Below are positions 10,109-19,151 of a stretch of DNA of 64,000 nt, piece by piece; positions within the stretch are counted from its first letter, which is position 1, and the number at the start of each line of letters is the position of its first letter. This stretch comes from Pseudomonadales bacterium (lineage in GTDB: Bacteria > Pseudomonadota > Gammaproteobacteria > Pseudomonadales > Azotimanducaceae). A model generated the notes under the pieces. That model was given only the letters and a program-made list of their open reading frames with translations, did no database searches and was not told the origin of the DNA. Made by a program: the position numbers and the translations under genes. The stretch lies in contig JADHNI010000003.1 of assembly GCA_016779585.1 (NCBI GenBank), positions 1 to 64,000 on the forward strand. Direction: 5' to 3'.

Positions 10109-10513
10109 ATGTCACTGGATATCAAGAAAGCTGCCATTGACCTTGGCATTATCACGAAAGACGCAGAGCCCATGCTTGCGTTCTACCGCGACCTGCTGGG
10201 CTTTCGCTTCGAAGCGACCCTGGACATGCCCGGAGGCACCAAAATGCATCGGCTATGGTGCGGCGACAGCCTGATCAAGATCCTGGAGCATGAAAAGGCA
10301 CCAGCGGCCGAGGCACCTCCCGGAGGTATCGCAGGCGCCACAGGCTACAGGTACTGGACCATTACGGTGAACAATCTCGACGAGATGACTGCTGCCTGCG
10401 AAGCTACAGGACACAAGGTGCCGGTTAAGCTGGTGAATGTTCGCCCCGGCGTGCGCATCTCAATGGTAGAGGACCCCGATGGCAACTGGGTGGAACTACT
10501 GGAACAGAGCTAA
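10109..10513 (+). CDS. VOC (glyoxalase/dioxygenase-fold) protein
   Basis: A 134-aa vicinal-oxygen-chelate fold protein. The two beta-alpha-beta-beta-beta halves are visible: DLGIITKDAEPMLAFYRDLLGF at the N-terminus and YWTITVNNLDEMTAACEATGHKV leading to MVEDPDGNWVELLEQ, the classic C-terminal motif with a metal-ligand Glu. VOC proteins include lyases, isomerases, dioxygenases and resistance proteins, so a reaction cannot be assigned. The start at 10109 is chosen because a strong GGGGGAGG ribosome site ends 6 bases upstream; an upstream in-frame start at 10055 lacks this. Single gene, divergent from the amidohydrolase and followed by a hairpin-rich gap. Confidence 0.85.
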   Translation: MSLDIKKAAIDLGIITKDAEPMLAFYRDLLGFRFEATLDMPGGTKMHRLWCGDSLIKILEHEKAPAAEAPPGGIAGATGYRYWTITVNNLDEMTAACEATGHKVPVKLVNVRPGVRISMVEDPDGNWVELLEQS

Positions 10514-10564
10514 CGCCCGCTCAGCCCCTCGCGTCGAATTTTTCAGGTGAGTGCAAGGCAAGGC

Positions 10565-10624
10565 AAAAACCGGATCGTAAGCGGAGTGTATATGGCAATA
10601 CATGAGCATTGCGATCCGGTTTTT
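10565..10624. repeat. REP-like intergenic palindrome
   Basis: Perfect 13-base inverted arms (AAAAACCGGATCG at 10565-10577 and its complement at 10612-10624) enclose 34 bases. It lies between two convergent genes, as dispersed REP-type palindromes commonly do, and could also terminate transcription from either side because both arms end in A/T runs. No second copy is visible in this window, so its repeat status is an inference. Confidence 0.5.
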
Positions 10625-10707
10625 AACGCAGCTTTGTGCCGCCTGTGAAATTCCCCGGTTAGACTCTGGTACCGGTAACAGCCCTCAGCCAGGCGCGAAG
10701 CGCCGTT

Positions 10708-10729
10708 GCACTCGGCTAAGCCCGAGTGC
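10708..10729. terminator. hairpin spanning the stop codon of the 98-aa gene
   Basis: GCACTCGG (10708-10715) and CCGAGTGC (10722-10729) form a perfect 8-bp stem around a 6-base loop that contains the TAG stop (minus strand, 10716-10718). It has no clear U-tract, so it may be a weak terminator or mRNA 3-prime stabiliser. Confidence 0.4.
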
Positions 10730-11012
10730 CGGAAAACGTTGCTTCGCCAAACGCGCCGAGTTTGACATTGCCGCTTATCGCATCGCCATCCACCTCGGCC
10801 TTGATCTCCAGCGTCATTGGCATGGGCGACGTCATCTCAACATTCCAGGCGAGACTATTGCCATCTACCGAACCGCCGGAAAACTCCTGCGTCCCCTGGG
10901 CTCCTTCCATTTTCCCGGAGAGACTCCCGCCTTCTGTGGACAGGGTCATGGTGGCCTGTTGCGCACCCATGGGTGAGTTAATCGTACAGTTCCAGGTTCC
11001 GTCAGCGCTCAT
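10716..11012 (-). CDS. small beta-rich protein of unknown function
   Basis: A 98-aa protein beginning MSADGTWNCTINSPMGAQQA and ending LGAFGEATFSGTRA. The sequence is a chain of short alternating strands with repeated G-x-W/T-x-x-x-x-P-M-G-type elements (residues about 5-20 and 60-75), suggesting a small lipocalin-like or beta-sandwich fold. Acidic and without a signal peptide, so probably cytoplasmic. The ATG at 11012 is preferred to the longer upstream reading because a GAGGGAA ribosome site lies 7-8 bases before it. It is divergent from ggt with a 102-base gap. Similar short proteins of the pattern GTW..T..TPMG exist in proteobacteria as uncharacterised families; no function is claimed. Confidence 0.75.
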   Translation of the reverse strand: MSADGTWNCTINSPMGAQQATMTLSTEGGSLSGKMEGAQGTQEFSGGSVDGNSLAWNVEMTSPMPMTLEIKAEVDGDAISGNVKLGAFGEATFSGTRA

Positions 11013-11114
11013 GTTGTTCCCTCGATCGTTTGTTATTTGGGTCTCACAACATACCTTTGTCCGCCAGCGCGCACAATTGTTGAGCATCCACCGGGTTTAA
11101 CGTAGCTTTGCCGG

Positions 11115-12707
11115 ATGACTGAATCCAGACGAACCATCGAGCAACACTGGCGTGTGACCAAGCCAGCTGTCGAATCAGACAAGGGCCTGGTCGCCAGCCA
11201 GCACTATCTTGCTTCAGATATTGGGGCCCGCATCCTGGAACAGGGCGGCAATGCGGTTGACGCTGCCATAGCAACCGGTCTTGCCCTGGGGGTGGTTGAG
11301 CCCTGGATGAGTGGCATCGGCGGCGGTGGCTACATGACGCTGTACCTGGCTAAAAGCCGTGAAGTTAAGGTAGTTGATTTCGGCATGCGGGCACCGTTTG
11401 ATGCCACCAGCGACGACTACCCGCTTGCCGGCGAGGGCCAAAATGCCAGCGACGCGTTCAACTGGCCGAAGGTTATTGGTGACGTTAACGTCCATGGTCC
11501 TCTCTCCATTGCCGTCCCTGGTTACATCCGCGGTATCAACCTGGCGCTGCGCGAATTCGGGACACTCTCATGGCATGAGGTCATTGAGCCTGCATGCCGG
11601 GAGGCAGAAGCAGGGCTGCCCATTGACTGGTTCAGTTCACAAAAAATCAACCAGTGGTCGCGCGCACTCAATACCTATGATGAAACGCGCAAGACCTATC
11701 TCGCCGATGGCCTGCCTCCGGTCGCGGATATCGAGGGTTACCTGAAGCGGATACCCCTGGGGAACCTGGCTGCCACCTACCGAAAACTCCAGAAAGATGG
11801 TGCCGATGCTTACGATTCAGGTCCGCTGGCCGAATCCATTACACGAGACCTGCAGGCGACAGGTTCAAAAATAACCACGACGGACCTCGAGCAATACAAG
11901 GCTGACATCAGCGAGCCGCTAACGACTTCTTACAGAGGCAATACATTTTACGTATCAGGCCCACTGACTGCCGGCCCTTCCATCATCCATGCACTGGAAA
12001 AACTGCAGGAGAACTACCAGCCTGAAAGCAGTCAACCCGATGCACAAACCTATATTCAATACGTGGAGGCGCTGCGCAGCGCCTACGCTGATCGCCTGGC
12101 AAACCTTGGGGAAGGACCTGAAACGAAGGTCCCCGGTAATACATCACATATCTGCGTCGCCGACGCAGAAGGCAACGTGGTTTCACTGACCCAGACCATC
12201 ATGTCCGCATTCGGTTCCCGGATTATGTTGCCGGGTTCCGGCGTCCTGATGAACAACGGCATGATGTGGTTTGACCCAACACCCGGCGGACCCAACTCAG
12301 TTCTGGGAGGCAGGCGGCCGCTGTGCAACATGTGTCCTTCTCTTCTCGCAACCGCGAATGGCAGCATGACAGCCATGGGGGCCTGTGGCGGCAGGAAAAT
12401 TTTCCCGGCGATCTTTCAGTTGACGTCCCTGCTCACGGATTTCGGTCTGAGCGTGAATGACGCCGCCCATGAAGCCAGGCTCGATGTGTCTGGTACAGAG
12501 AAGGTCATTGCCATGGATCACATGGCAAGTGAAGCACTGGCTGAACTGGAAGCCATCTATCCAGAATGTGTTGCGCTACCCAACGGGGTGAGTCCGAATC
12601 CGTTTGCGCTGCCACAAATCGTCAGGCGGCAGCCGGATGGTCGTACGGAAGGAGCTTGCTTTATACCCTCGCCTCACGCAAAGGTGTCAGCGCCCGGCAA
12701 CTCTTAA
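11115..12707 (+). CDS. gamma-glutamyltransferase family protein
   Basis: A 530-aa Ntn-hydrolase of the gamma-glutamyltranspeptidase family. Family landmarks: ILEQGGNAVDAAIATGLALGVVEPWMSGIGGGGY (residues 41-73) in the large subunit, and NTSHICVADAEGNVVSLTQTI at 342 onward, where T343 aligns with the autocatalytic nucleophile that becomes the N-terminus of a small subunit of about 188 residues, the usual size. GSRIMLPGSGVLMNNGMMWF and a conserved GGRRPLCNMCPSLL follow. Unlike periplasmic Ggt, no signal peptide is evident, so this is likely a cytoplasmic member acting on glutathione or another gamma-glutamyl compound or, as in some relatives, an acylase. Its 3-prime end overlaps the convergent gene by 21 bases. 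Confidence 0.88.
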   Translation: MTESRRTIEQHWRVTKPAVESDKGLVASQHYLASDIGARILEQGGNAVDAAIATGLALGVVEPWMSGIGGGGYMTLYLAKSREVKVVDFGMRAPFDATSDDYPLAGEGQNASDAFNWPKVIGDVNVHGPLSIAVPGYIRGINLALREFGTLSWHEVIEPACREAEAGLPIDWFSSQKINQWSRALNTYDETRKTYLADGLPPVADIEGYLKRIPLGNLAATYRKLQKDGADAYDSGPLAESITRDLQATGSKITTTDLEQYKADISEPLTTSYRGNTFYVSGPLTAGPSIIHALEKLQENYQPESSQPDAQTYIQYVEALRSAYADRLANLGEGPETKVPGNTSHICVADAEGNVVSLTQTIMSAFGSRIMLPGSGVLMNNGMMWFDPTPGGPNSVLGGRRPLCNMCPSLLATANGSMTAMGACGGRKIFPAIFQLTSLLTDFGLSVNDAAHEARLDVSGTEKVIAMDHMASEALAELEAIYPECVALPNGVSPNPFALPQIVRRQPDGRTEGACFIPSPHAKVSAPGNS

Positions 12708-13859
12708 AGGCAGACCTCTGAACATCTTGTCATGGAGTTCGGCGAAGTCGAGCACCAGCTGATTGATATCGCGTGGTTCGGAGTTGGTCAGGAGTACCAT
12801 GCCGGTTCCGGTTTCACGGTGAAACACCATCGAACTGCACATGCCTTTCACGTAGCCGCCGTGGTGCACGAAGCCTGACTGGGAACCATAGTCAAACACG
12901 CGCCAGCCAAGGCCATAATAAATATCCCCCAGCGCCTTTCGCTTTGGATAGTGCGCCTGGTAGCGCGAGGTTTTAATCACACCCTGGTGCATTTCCGCGA
13001 GCATATCCTCAGGAAGTACGTCGGGGTTCTGCCCAAGCTGCGCAAGCAGCCAGCTCGTCAGGTCCGAAATACTGGCATTAACACCGGCGGCCGGTGGTAC
13101 CTTGTAATAATGCGGCGTCGGCTTCACTGACACCCAGCGCTTGCCGTTCCAGACATGCGGCCTGGCATGGTTCTGGTCCTCGATAAATTCCTTGTACCCA
13201 AAAGATGCCCGGCTCATGTCAAGCGGCTGGAAAATTTGGCGGGACACATAGTCCTGGTAAGGCATCGAAGTCTCTCGCTCAACCAGGTCACCTACCAGGC
13301 TGAACACCACATTCTGGTAGCCGTAACAACGCCCGGGTTCGCAGACAAAATCGACCCGATCCAGGCGGTCCACGATCCGCTGGAATGACATGTTCTCTTC
13401 GATCAGGTTGGTATACGCATGAGGCATCAGTCCTGTTGACTGGGACATGAGATGATAAAGGCTGATCTGGTCGCCATAGTCAGATTGCTTGAATCTGAGG
13501 TCCGCAAGATTGGTCTTGAGCGGTGTGTGCCAGGTCAGAGGCGTATCTTCCACCAGGATAGAAGCCGCTGCCGAGGCAAATGTCTTGGACAACGAAGCAA
13601 TCCGGAACAGGGTTTCGGACGTAACAAGATCAGAAGAATTCACCTGGCGCACACCGTAGGTTTCCTGCCTGACCACCTTGCCGTTTTCGACAATGACCAG
13701 CGCAGCTCCCGGAGCATCCTTTATCAGGGGTAACACATAATCCCGCTCGAAGGTCTCGGCGAAGCCGTCAGCCTGGCCGGCCAGGGGAAACAGCAGCACG
13801 AACGCCAGCGTGGCAAGCATTCTTTTTGACAGCGACAAAAAGCGCACCACCAACAACAC
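12687..13859 (-). CDS. exported serine beta-lactamase-like hydrolase
   Basis: A class C beta-lactamase/D-peptidase-fold protein (serine hydrolase, family S12-like), about 390 aa. The catalytic SxxK is S89-L-S-K92 in IASLSKTF, the Tyr-x-Asn motif is Y181-Q-N183 in CYGYQNVVFS, and HHGG near residue 345 replaces the KTG box, typical of esterase/peptidase members rather than true beta-lactamases. A signal peptide is visible (SLSKR, then MLATLAFVLLFPLAGQA). The exact start is uncertain: GTG at 13859 keeps the positively charged n-region, while ATG at 13820 would remove it. Antibiotic resistance should not be assumed. Confidence 0.85.
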   Translation of the reverse strand: MLLVVRFLSLSKRMLATLAFVLLFPLAGQADGFAETFERDYVLPLIKDAPGAALVIVENGKVVRQETYGVRQVNSSDLVTSETLFRIASLSKTFASAAASILVEDTPLTWHTPLKTNLADLRFKQSDYGDQISLYHLMSQSTGLMPHAYTNLIEENMSFQRIVDRLDRVDFVCEPGRCYGYQNVVFSLVGDLVERETSMPYQDYVSRQIFQPLDMSRASFGYKEFIEDQNHARPHVWNGKRWVSVKPTPHYYKVPPAAGVNASISDLTSWLLAQLGQNPDVLPEDMLAEMHQGVIKTSRYQAHYPKRKALGDIYYGLGWRVFDYGSQSGFVHHGGYVKGMCSSMVFHRETGTGMVLLTNSEPRDINQLVLDFAELHDKMFRGLPLRVAGR

Positions 13860-13945
13860 ATTGATGGTGCGTAAGTTACAAGCTATTGAAAAGGTTGTAA
13901 ATTATTTTCACCAACCCGGACAGGATTACGCGTTAAACTGCCGCC

Positions 13946-14080
13946 ATGGGATTCATTATATTTGGAGTTTTCTTCGGCCTGATGTTTGGTCTCGGGCTGT
14001 TTTTCCTCGTGATCTACCCCGCACTGCGCGAGCGAAGGCAACAGCAGGCAGAACAGGCGTCTTCCGATGAAGAACAATAA
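13946..14080 (+). CDS. 44-aa single-span membrane protein
   Basis: A short frame starting ATG at 13946: MGFIIFGVFFGLMFGLGLFF followed by LVIYPALRERRQQQAEQASS and DEEQ. It is one long glycine/phenylalanine-rich transmembrane helix (residues 2-24) followed by a basic then acidic, glutamine-rich tail, so an N-out/C-in small membrane protein is plausible. It overlaps the next gene by 14 bases in another frame, which supports translation of both as a pair. No family recognised. Confidence 0.55.
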   Translation: MGFIIFGVFFGLMFGLGLFFLVIYPALRERRQQQAEQASSDEEQ

Positions 14081-14381
14081 GCTCAGCCTGCAGCAGGTCT
14101 GGCAGCTCGGGTGCCGCGGAGACACCCTGGAAACTGATGACCAGAAGCGGTTTGCCTCCATGGCACGCAGCCGTTTTCATACCTTTCAGATGGGAGTCAC
14201 CCACGCGGAAGAACAATCAGACAACGAGCAGTCGCTGTTGTTGGTTGCGGGTCTTGCCGTGGAACTGAAGGATAACCCGGGACTAAAAAAAGTCTGGTTG
14301 AGGATGTCGGTAAGTGAATCTGACCTTGGCCAGCGGGTCAGCCTTCATCTGGAAAAGCTCGAACAAACGGTCATTCACTGA
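14067..14381 (+). CDS. hypothetical protein, 104 aa
   Basis: A soluble, mixed-charge 104-aa product (starts MKNNKLSLQQVWQLGCRGDT) with no recognised domain and no membrane segment. Predicted mainly helical, with a heptad-like C-terminus (SESDLGQRVSLHLEKLEQTV). It begins inside the preceding 44-aa membrane gene and its end overlaps the convergent ccmI gene by 11 bases. The overlap with ccmI argues for caution, but the frame is full length and the start coincides with the upstream small gene, suggesting a two-gene operon. Confidence 0.55.
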   Translation: MKNNKLSLQQVWQLGCRGDTLETDDQKRFASMARSRFHTFQMGVTHAEEQSDNEQSLLLVAGLAVELKDNPGLKKVWLRMSVSESDLGQRVSLHLEKLEQTVIH

Positions 14382-15558
14382 TCATCTGGGCAATGTCGAG
14401 TACAACAGGCTCGATCTCTCCGCTGAGATTCAAAACACCTGACCTTGCTTCATAATCACCCGGTGCAGGCGCCACCTGGCCACTCTGGGATATCCGCGCA
14501 ATCACTATGACTTCATCGAAAGTAGCGAGACTCATGCCAGGCACCATGGCCATGGTTTCGTCCAGGATAATCTCAACAGGTAACCGAGCCACAGGGAACC
14601 TTTGGACTGCCAGAGGTGCAGGTGGTCCATCTACAGCCCGCGCATAGACAAATACCATCGAGGACTGAGAGACTTCCAGGCCGTCTGGCTTGGAAACCAC
14701 AACCGTTAATGATCGACCAGTGAGCGGCGCATCAATCGTGGTTGCTTCAACAGCGCCGATACGCTCCACAGCCCGCCTGATAAGCTCCGCCCTCTGTCCC
14801 GTAATTCCCGTTGCAAGGGCCTTCTGAAACCAGCCCAACGCTGTCTGCTGATCACCCTCCTGCATGGCACCTATGGCACGAATCTCCATCATGCTGACGT
14901 CATGCGGGTTCAATCTCAGAGCCGCTTCAATGGCACGATCCACTGCCGAATCAACCCTGCGACCGGCTTTAAGATAAAGCACTTCTGCATACTGGGATAA
15001 CAGGTTGTGATCACCAGGGAATTGCTTAACGAGTCCACTCATCACCTCAGCGGATTCTGCATAAGCTTCAATATTCAGGTATGCCCGCGCCAGCAGAAAC
15101 TGGAGATCCGGGTCCTCAGGTCTTTGACTGGCTCGACGTTCAACCTGACCAACAAAGCGTCGATAGGCAATCCGGTCATCAAGAGTGACACTCTCAAACT
15201 GCTGAGTAAGTGCCACGTCACCGATCGCACCCTGCCCAAAACCGAAGTCCATGTAAATCAATGCTGCAAACAACGGCAGCAGAACCGCAGAAACCAGGAA
15301 GACATTACGCGTTCCCTGTGAACGCGTGACGCTGACCTCGTCAGCCAATGTCTCGCTTAGCAGGACCTTCTGGGCTTCAAGAGCGAGTTCCTCCGAGTCT
15401 TCTTCGCTGGCAAGTTCAGAGACATGCTCCCGGTAGAGCGCAACGTTCAGCGCTTTGCGTTCCAAGTCACCAGCCTGTTCAGAACGTCGCAACAGCGGCA
15501 GGAGAACAAATGCACAGGCAAGCAGTCCGAGGACCAGGGCACCCAGGTAAAAGCTCAT
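14371..15558 (-). CDS. ccmI: cytochrome c maturation chaperone CcmI
   Basis: CcmI is the inner-membrane TPR protein that holds apocytochrome c and delivers it to the CcmFH ligation complex. The 395-aa product has two N-terminal transmembrane helices (FYLGALVLGLLACAFVLLPL and VFLVSAVLLPLFAALIYM) separated by the cytoplasmic loop with a helical EEDSEELALEAQK segment, then periplasmic TPR repeats (PEDPDLQFLLARAYLNIEAY; HNLLSQYAEVLYLKAG; NPHDVSMMEIRAIGAMQEGD) and a C-terminal beta domain binding apocytochrome. This is the two-gene arrangement (separate CcmH and CcmI) rather than the E. coli fusion. Last gene of the ccm operon; its ATG overlaps ccmH by 4 bases. Confidence 0.95.
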   Translation of the reverse strand: MSFYLGALVLGLLACAFVLLPLLRRSEQAGDLERKALNVALYREHVSELASEEDSEELALEAQKVLLSETLADEVSVTRSQGTRNVFLVSAVLLPLFAALIYMDFGFGQGAIGDVALTQQFESVTLDDRIAYRRFVGQVERRASQRPEDPDLQFLLARAYLNIEAYAESAEVMSGLVKQFPGDHNLLSQYAEVLYLKAGRRVDSAVDRAIEAALRLNPHDVSMMEIRAIGAMQEGDQQTALGWFQKALATGITGQRAELIRRAVERIGAVEATTIDAPLTGRSLTVVVSKPDGLEVSQSSMVFVYARAVDGPPAPLAVQRFPVARLPVEIILDETMAMVPGMSLATFDEVIVIARISQSGQVAPAPGDYEARSGVLNLSGEIEPVVLDIAQMISE

Positions 15559-16019
15559 GAGTGGTCTTCTTGTTTTGGGTCAGCCTGCAAAAGATCTGCG
15601 AGCCGGGCCTGCTCATCGCCGCTGATTTCAACCGACCTGGGTTCCTGCGTTGCAATACGCCACCAGAGAAAGGCAGCTAACAGACCAAGAAAAACCGGTC
15701 CGAACCAGAGCAGGAATGTGCCGGCGCTGACACGAGGCTCGTACAGGATAAAGTCGCCGTATCGCTCGTGCATGAAATCCAGGATTTCATCATCCGCTTT
15801 GCCATCCAGCAGCATCCGGTGCACTTCCCGCCTCAGGTCCTGGGCGATCATGGCATCGGACCCGGCGAGATTGGTGTTCAGGCACTGGGGGCAACGCAAC
15901 TCGGCGATGAGATTGTCATAGCGCCGCTCAAGTTCCTCATTGGGAAAGGGGTAAGCATCGATCGTGGCGAGCGCGGGGAGCGCAACCAGGCATAACGCCA
16001 ACAGCAGCATCCTAGGCAT
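15555..16019 (-). CDS. ccmH: cytochrome c maturation thiol oxidoreductase CcmH
   Basis: CcmH (called CcmL/Ccl2 elsewhere) is a membrane-anchored periplasmic thiol oxidoreductase that keeps the apocytochrome CXXCH cysteines reduced for haem attachment. The 154-aa product has a signal sequence (MPRMLLLALCLVALPALA), the three-helix domain with L-R-C43-P-Q-C46-L-N and a C-terminal transmembrane helix (FLLWFGPVFLGLLAAFLWW). The start at 16019 is chosen over the much longer open frame because a GGGAG site lies 8 bases upstream and it gives a proper signal peptide; it overlaps the ccmG stop by 8 bases. Confidence 0.95.
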   Translation of the reverse strand: MPRMLLLALCLVALPALATIDAYPFPNEELERRYDNLIAELRCPQCLNTNLAGSDAMIAQDLRREVHRMLLDGKADDEILDFMHERYGDFILYEPRVSAGTFLLWFGPVFLGLLAAFLWWRIATQEPRSVEISGDEQARLADLLQADPKQEDHS

Positions 16020-16560
16020 CCGGATTCTCCCGGAGATAACTGACAACCGGGTAAATTTCACTCTCCCAGACGGTATTGGTGACCGGTCCGACATATCGAA
16101 AGCGAATGACACCGCCTGAATCCAGGACGAAGGTTTCAGGCGCACCATAAACCCCAAGGTCTATTGCCAGCGTCCCTGCATCGTCAACAATACTGAACTG
16201 GTAAGGATCTTCCCTGCGTTCCAGCCAGCGGATCGCTTTCGCTGTGACGTCGTTGTAATTCACGCCAAAAATCGGGATGTCTTCTTCACGACTGATACGC
16301 ATCAGCTCGGGATGCTCTACCACGCAGTTAGGGCACCATGTGCCCCAGACATTAACCAGTGATACCTGTCCCAGAAGATCTTCACGTGTTCTCTTCAGCC
16401 CTGCATCGTGCAAGTCATGGAGCTCAAACTCGGGAAAAGGCTTATCAATCAGGGCGGACGGCAGAAGATGTGGGTCCTTTAGGCTAAAGCCCAGCGCCAG
16501 GAAACCACAGAGCACCATAAACACCATCAGCGGAATCAACAGTGACTTGTTTAAACTCAT
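16012..16560 (-). CDS. ccmG: periplasmic thiol:disulfide protein CcmG/DsbE
   Basis: A 182-aa membrane-anchored thioredoxin that reduces the haem-binding disulfide during cytochrome c maturation. One N-terminal helix (LLIPLMVFMVLCGFLALGFS) anchors the thioredoxin domain; the active site is W-C76-P-N-C79 followed by the cis-Pro region GAPETFVLD typical of DsbE. The stop is TAG. Overlaps ccmF by 4 bases and ccmH by 8. Confidence 0.96.
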   Translation of the reverse strand: MSLNKSLLIPLMVFMVLCGFLALGFSLKDPHLLPSALIDKPFPEFELHDLHDAGLKRTREDLLGQVSLVNVWGTWCPNCVVEHPELMRISREEDIPIFGVNYNDVTAKAIRWLERREDPYQFSIVDDAGTLAIDLGVYGAPETFVLDSGGVIRFRYVGPVTNTVWESEIYPVVSYLRENPDA

Positions 16561-18497
16561 GCTGTAACACCGTCAGCCGCTGGTTCCGCTACACTGAACC
16601 GGCGATATCGGCGATCACACAGGGTCACCAGCCCACCGATCGCCACCAGAAGCCCCCCAAGCCAGACCCAGCGGACCAGGGGTTTGATGTGCAGACGCAC
16701 CGCCCAGGCGGATTCGCCCACCGGCTCACCCAGGGCAATATAGATATCGCGCCAGAGGCTCGGATCAATGGCGGCTTCCGTCATCACGTTCTGGGCGACC
16801 GGGTACATGCGCTTCTCCGGAAAGAGATCGGCGACAAACTCGCCGTCGCGGGTTACACGGAATACACCCTGGTCCGACACATAGTTGGGACCGCGCACTT
16901 TTTCCACACCCTCGAAGACAAATTCATATCCACCCAGTGTCACCTGGTCACCCGGCTCCATGCGTACGTCCTTACCTGATGACAGGTAAGTTGTTATCGC
17001 AACACCGAGAATAGCAACCGCAATGCCGGCATGGCCAAGCAGCATGCCCAGATAGGATGCATTGAAGATTTTTCCGCTTCGATAAATATGACTGCCAAGC
17101 AGAAAAAGTATCCAGAGTGCGAGGGTTTCATAACCCAGGACCACCCAGTGGATGGCTTCGGAAACGAAAAATTCAATCGCCAGCGCAACGATCGGCGCCG
17201 CCAGCAGCAGGGGCCAGTGTTGGGTCAGGAGAAACTCTGACGAAGTCTTGCGCCAGCGAGAGAACGGGCTGACAGCCATGGCGACGAACAGCAGGGTCAC
17301 AATCGGAACAAACACCGCGTTAAAGTAAGGCGGCCCGACAGATATCTTCTTGCCGTTGGTCAGTACCTCGTAAAGTAGCGGATACAGGGTGCCAAGCAGC
17401 ACTGCCGCCGTCGCCACCACCAGCAACAGGTTGTTGACGAGCAGCATGGCCTCACGGGAGGTCGGCGTGAACGTGGCTTCGCTCTTTATGCCTGATGCTT
17501 TCACAGCATAAAGCAGCAGCGAAGAACCAATCACCAGGATCAGGAAAACAAGAATAAACAGACCACGTGTCGGATCGACCGCAAACGCGTGCACCGAGGT
17601 CAGTACACCGGAGCGCACCAGGAATGCACCCAACAGGCTGAGAGAAAAAGCTGATATCGCAAGCAGTACCGTCCAGCTTTTAAACACGCCGCGCTTCTCG
17701 CTGGCAGCCAACGAGTGAATTAAGGCGGTACCAACCAGCCAGGGCATGAAAGAGGCATTTTCAACGGGATCCCAGAACCACCAGCCACCCCATCCCAGCT
17801 CGTAGTAGGCCCACCAGCTTCCCAGGGTAATGCCGATCGTAAGGAAGGCCCATGCCGCATTGGTCCATGGCCTGGACCACCTGGCCCAGGCCGCATCAAG
17901 GCGGCCTGTCGTCAATGTCGCAATCGCCAGCGCAAAAGGCACAGCAAAACCCACGTAACCCATGTAAAGCATGGGTGGATGCACAATCAGTCCGAAGTCC
18001 TGCAACAGCGGATTCAGGTCCGAGCCGTCCGGGGGATAGAACGGCAGGTTGCGCTCGAAAGGATTGGAAGCAAAAAGCAGAAAGCTGACAAAGCCAACGC
18101 TCAGCACACCCATGACCGACAGCACGCGGGCTTTCATATCCAGCGTCAGGCTGCCACTGAAGGCCGCCACCGCCAGGGTCCAGCCCGCCATAATCAGCGT
18201 CCATAAAAGGAACGAACCTTCATGCGCGCCCCAGAGTGCCGACACCTTGTACTGCATGGGAAGCGCAGAGTTGGAGTTGTTTGCCACGTAACTGACGGTG
18301 AAGTCATCGTTCACAAATGCATGCAGCAGACAGAAAAAACTGAAAAGGAGAAAGACAAAGAGACCTGCCGACAGGGAACCGCCAGACTGCATCAGCAACA
18401 CATCCCGCCGATATACACCCAGCGCGGGCAGAGCTGCCAGGGCGATACTGAGCCCCAATGAGAGGATAAGGGCAAATTGCCCGAATTCAGGAATCAT
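16557..18497 (-). CDS. ccmF: haem lyase CcmF
   Basis: The 646-aa polytopic core of the CcmFH haem ligation complex. It has the WWD signature [19 protein letters not shown] (about residues 233-251), many transmembrane helices, and conserved periplasmic histidines (for example [14 protein letters not shown] and SEAIHWVV) that ligate the haem. Length fits the family (about 650). N-terminus [17 protein letters not shown] matches known CcmF proteins. It overlaps ccmE by 11 bases. Confidence 0.97.
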   Translation of the reverse strand: MIPEFGQFALILSLGLSIALAALPALGVYRRDVLLMQSGGSLSAGLFVFLLFSFFCLLHAFVNDDFTVSYVANNSNSALPMQYKVSALWGAHEGSFLLWTLIMAGWTLAVAAFSGSLTLDMKARVLSVMGVLSVGFVSFLLFASNPFERNLPFYPPDGSDLNPLLQDFGLIVHPPMLYMGYVGFAVPFALAIATLTTGRLDAAWARWSRPWTNAAWAFLTIGITLGSWWAYYELGWGGWWFWDPVENASFMPWLVGTALIHSLAASEKRGVFKSWTVLLAISAFSLSLLGAFLVRSGVLTSVHAFAVDPTRGLFILVFLILVIGSSLLLYAVKASGIKSEATFTPTSREAMLLVNNLLLVVATAAVLLGTLYPLLYEVLTNGKKISVGPPYFNAVFVPIVTLLFVAMAVSPFSRWRKTSSEFLLTQHWPLLLAAPIVALAIEFFVSEAIHWVVLGYETLALWILFLLGSHIYRSGKIFNASYLGMLLGHAGIAVAILGVAITTYLSSGKDVRMEPGDQVTLGGYEFVFEGVEKVRGPNYVSDQGVFRVTRDGEFVADLFPEKRMYPVAQNVMTEAAIDPSLWRDIYIALGEPVGESAWAVRLHIKPLVRWVWLGGLLVAIGGLVTLCDRRYRRFSVAEPAADGVTA

Positions 18498-18945
18498 TCG
18501 AACTGTGAGCCTCTTTCAGTGCATCCGCCACTTCCGGCGGCATGTAGTTTTCGTCGTGTTTTGCGAGGACTTCCTCTGCAACGAACACACCCTGCTCGTT
18601 CAGTTGACCACGCGCAATGATCCCCTGTCCTTCACGAAACAGGTCCGGGAGTATGCCCTCGTACTCGATCATGACTTCCGAGTATTGCATATCGCTGATC
18701 ACGAAGCTGACTTTCAGGCTCTGATCATCCCGTACCACGCTGCCTTCCTGGACCATTCCTCCCGCCCGAATCGTGGTATCGAGCGGTGCTTCACCATTGG
18801 CGATCTGCTCAGGCGCATAGAAAAGATTGATGTTCTCGTTCAGCGCCAGCAGGGCAAATGTAGTGGCACCACCAACAGCCGCCACGAGGAAAAGGACCAG
18901 CAGCAGTCGGTTCCGACGATGTGCTTTCATTGCACCAAATTTCAT
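18487..18945 (-). CDS. ccmE: haem chaperone CcmE
   Basis: CcmE is the periplasmic haem shuttle, tethered by one N-terminal helix ([20 protein letters not shown]). The haem-binding motif is H130-D-E-N-Y134 in [12 protein letters not shown], with the covalent haem ligand His130. The OB-fold core ([38 protein letters not shown]) is complete, 152 aa. Overlaps ccmD by 4 bases and ccmF by 11. Confidence 0.97.
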   Translation of the reverse strand: MKFGAMKAHRRNRLLLVLFLVAAVGGATTFALLALNENINLFYAPEQIANGEAPLDTTIRAGGMVQEGSVVRDDQSLKVSFVISDMQYSEVMIEYEGILPDLFREGQGIIARGQLNEQGVFVAEEVLAKHDENYMPPEVADALKEAHSSNDS

Positions 18946-19151
18946 GACTCTTCTTTTCCTTCCTTACCGCCTTCCTGGTGGGCACGTTGACGAAGCGCCT
19001 GGGCCTTGCTGGCGCGAATGATGCGCGAACGAACCCGGGTTGGCCACCAGAAATTCACAACCAGCACGATAAACGTAATGCCATAGGCTGCCCAGATGAA
19101 CAGACCGTGACCATCCATGTGCAGAAACGCCTCAAGTGAATCAAACCTCAT
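18942..19151 (-). CDS. ccmD: haem exporter accessory protein CcmD
   Basis: A 69-aa single-span protein that helps release holo-CcmE from CcmABC. The helix [18 protein letters not shown] is followed by a strongly basic cytoplasmic tail ([20 protein letters not shown]), exactly the CcmD pattern. The Tyr in AAYG is the conserved one. Positioned between ccmC and ccmE with 4-base overlaps on both sides. Confidence 0.93.
   Translation of the reverse strand: MRFDSLEAFLHMDGHGLFIWAAYGITFIVLVVNFWWPTRVRSRIIRASKAQALRQRAHQEGGKEGKEES

Noticed and set aside
12687..13859. Antibiotic-resistance beta-lactamase
   Set aside because: The HHGG box in place of KTG and the long insert point to a general serine hydrolase/esterase.
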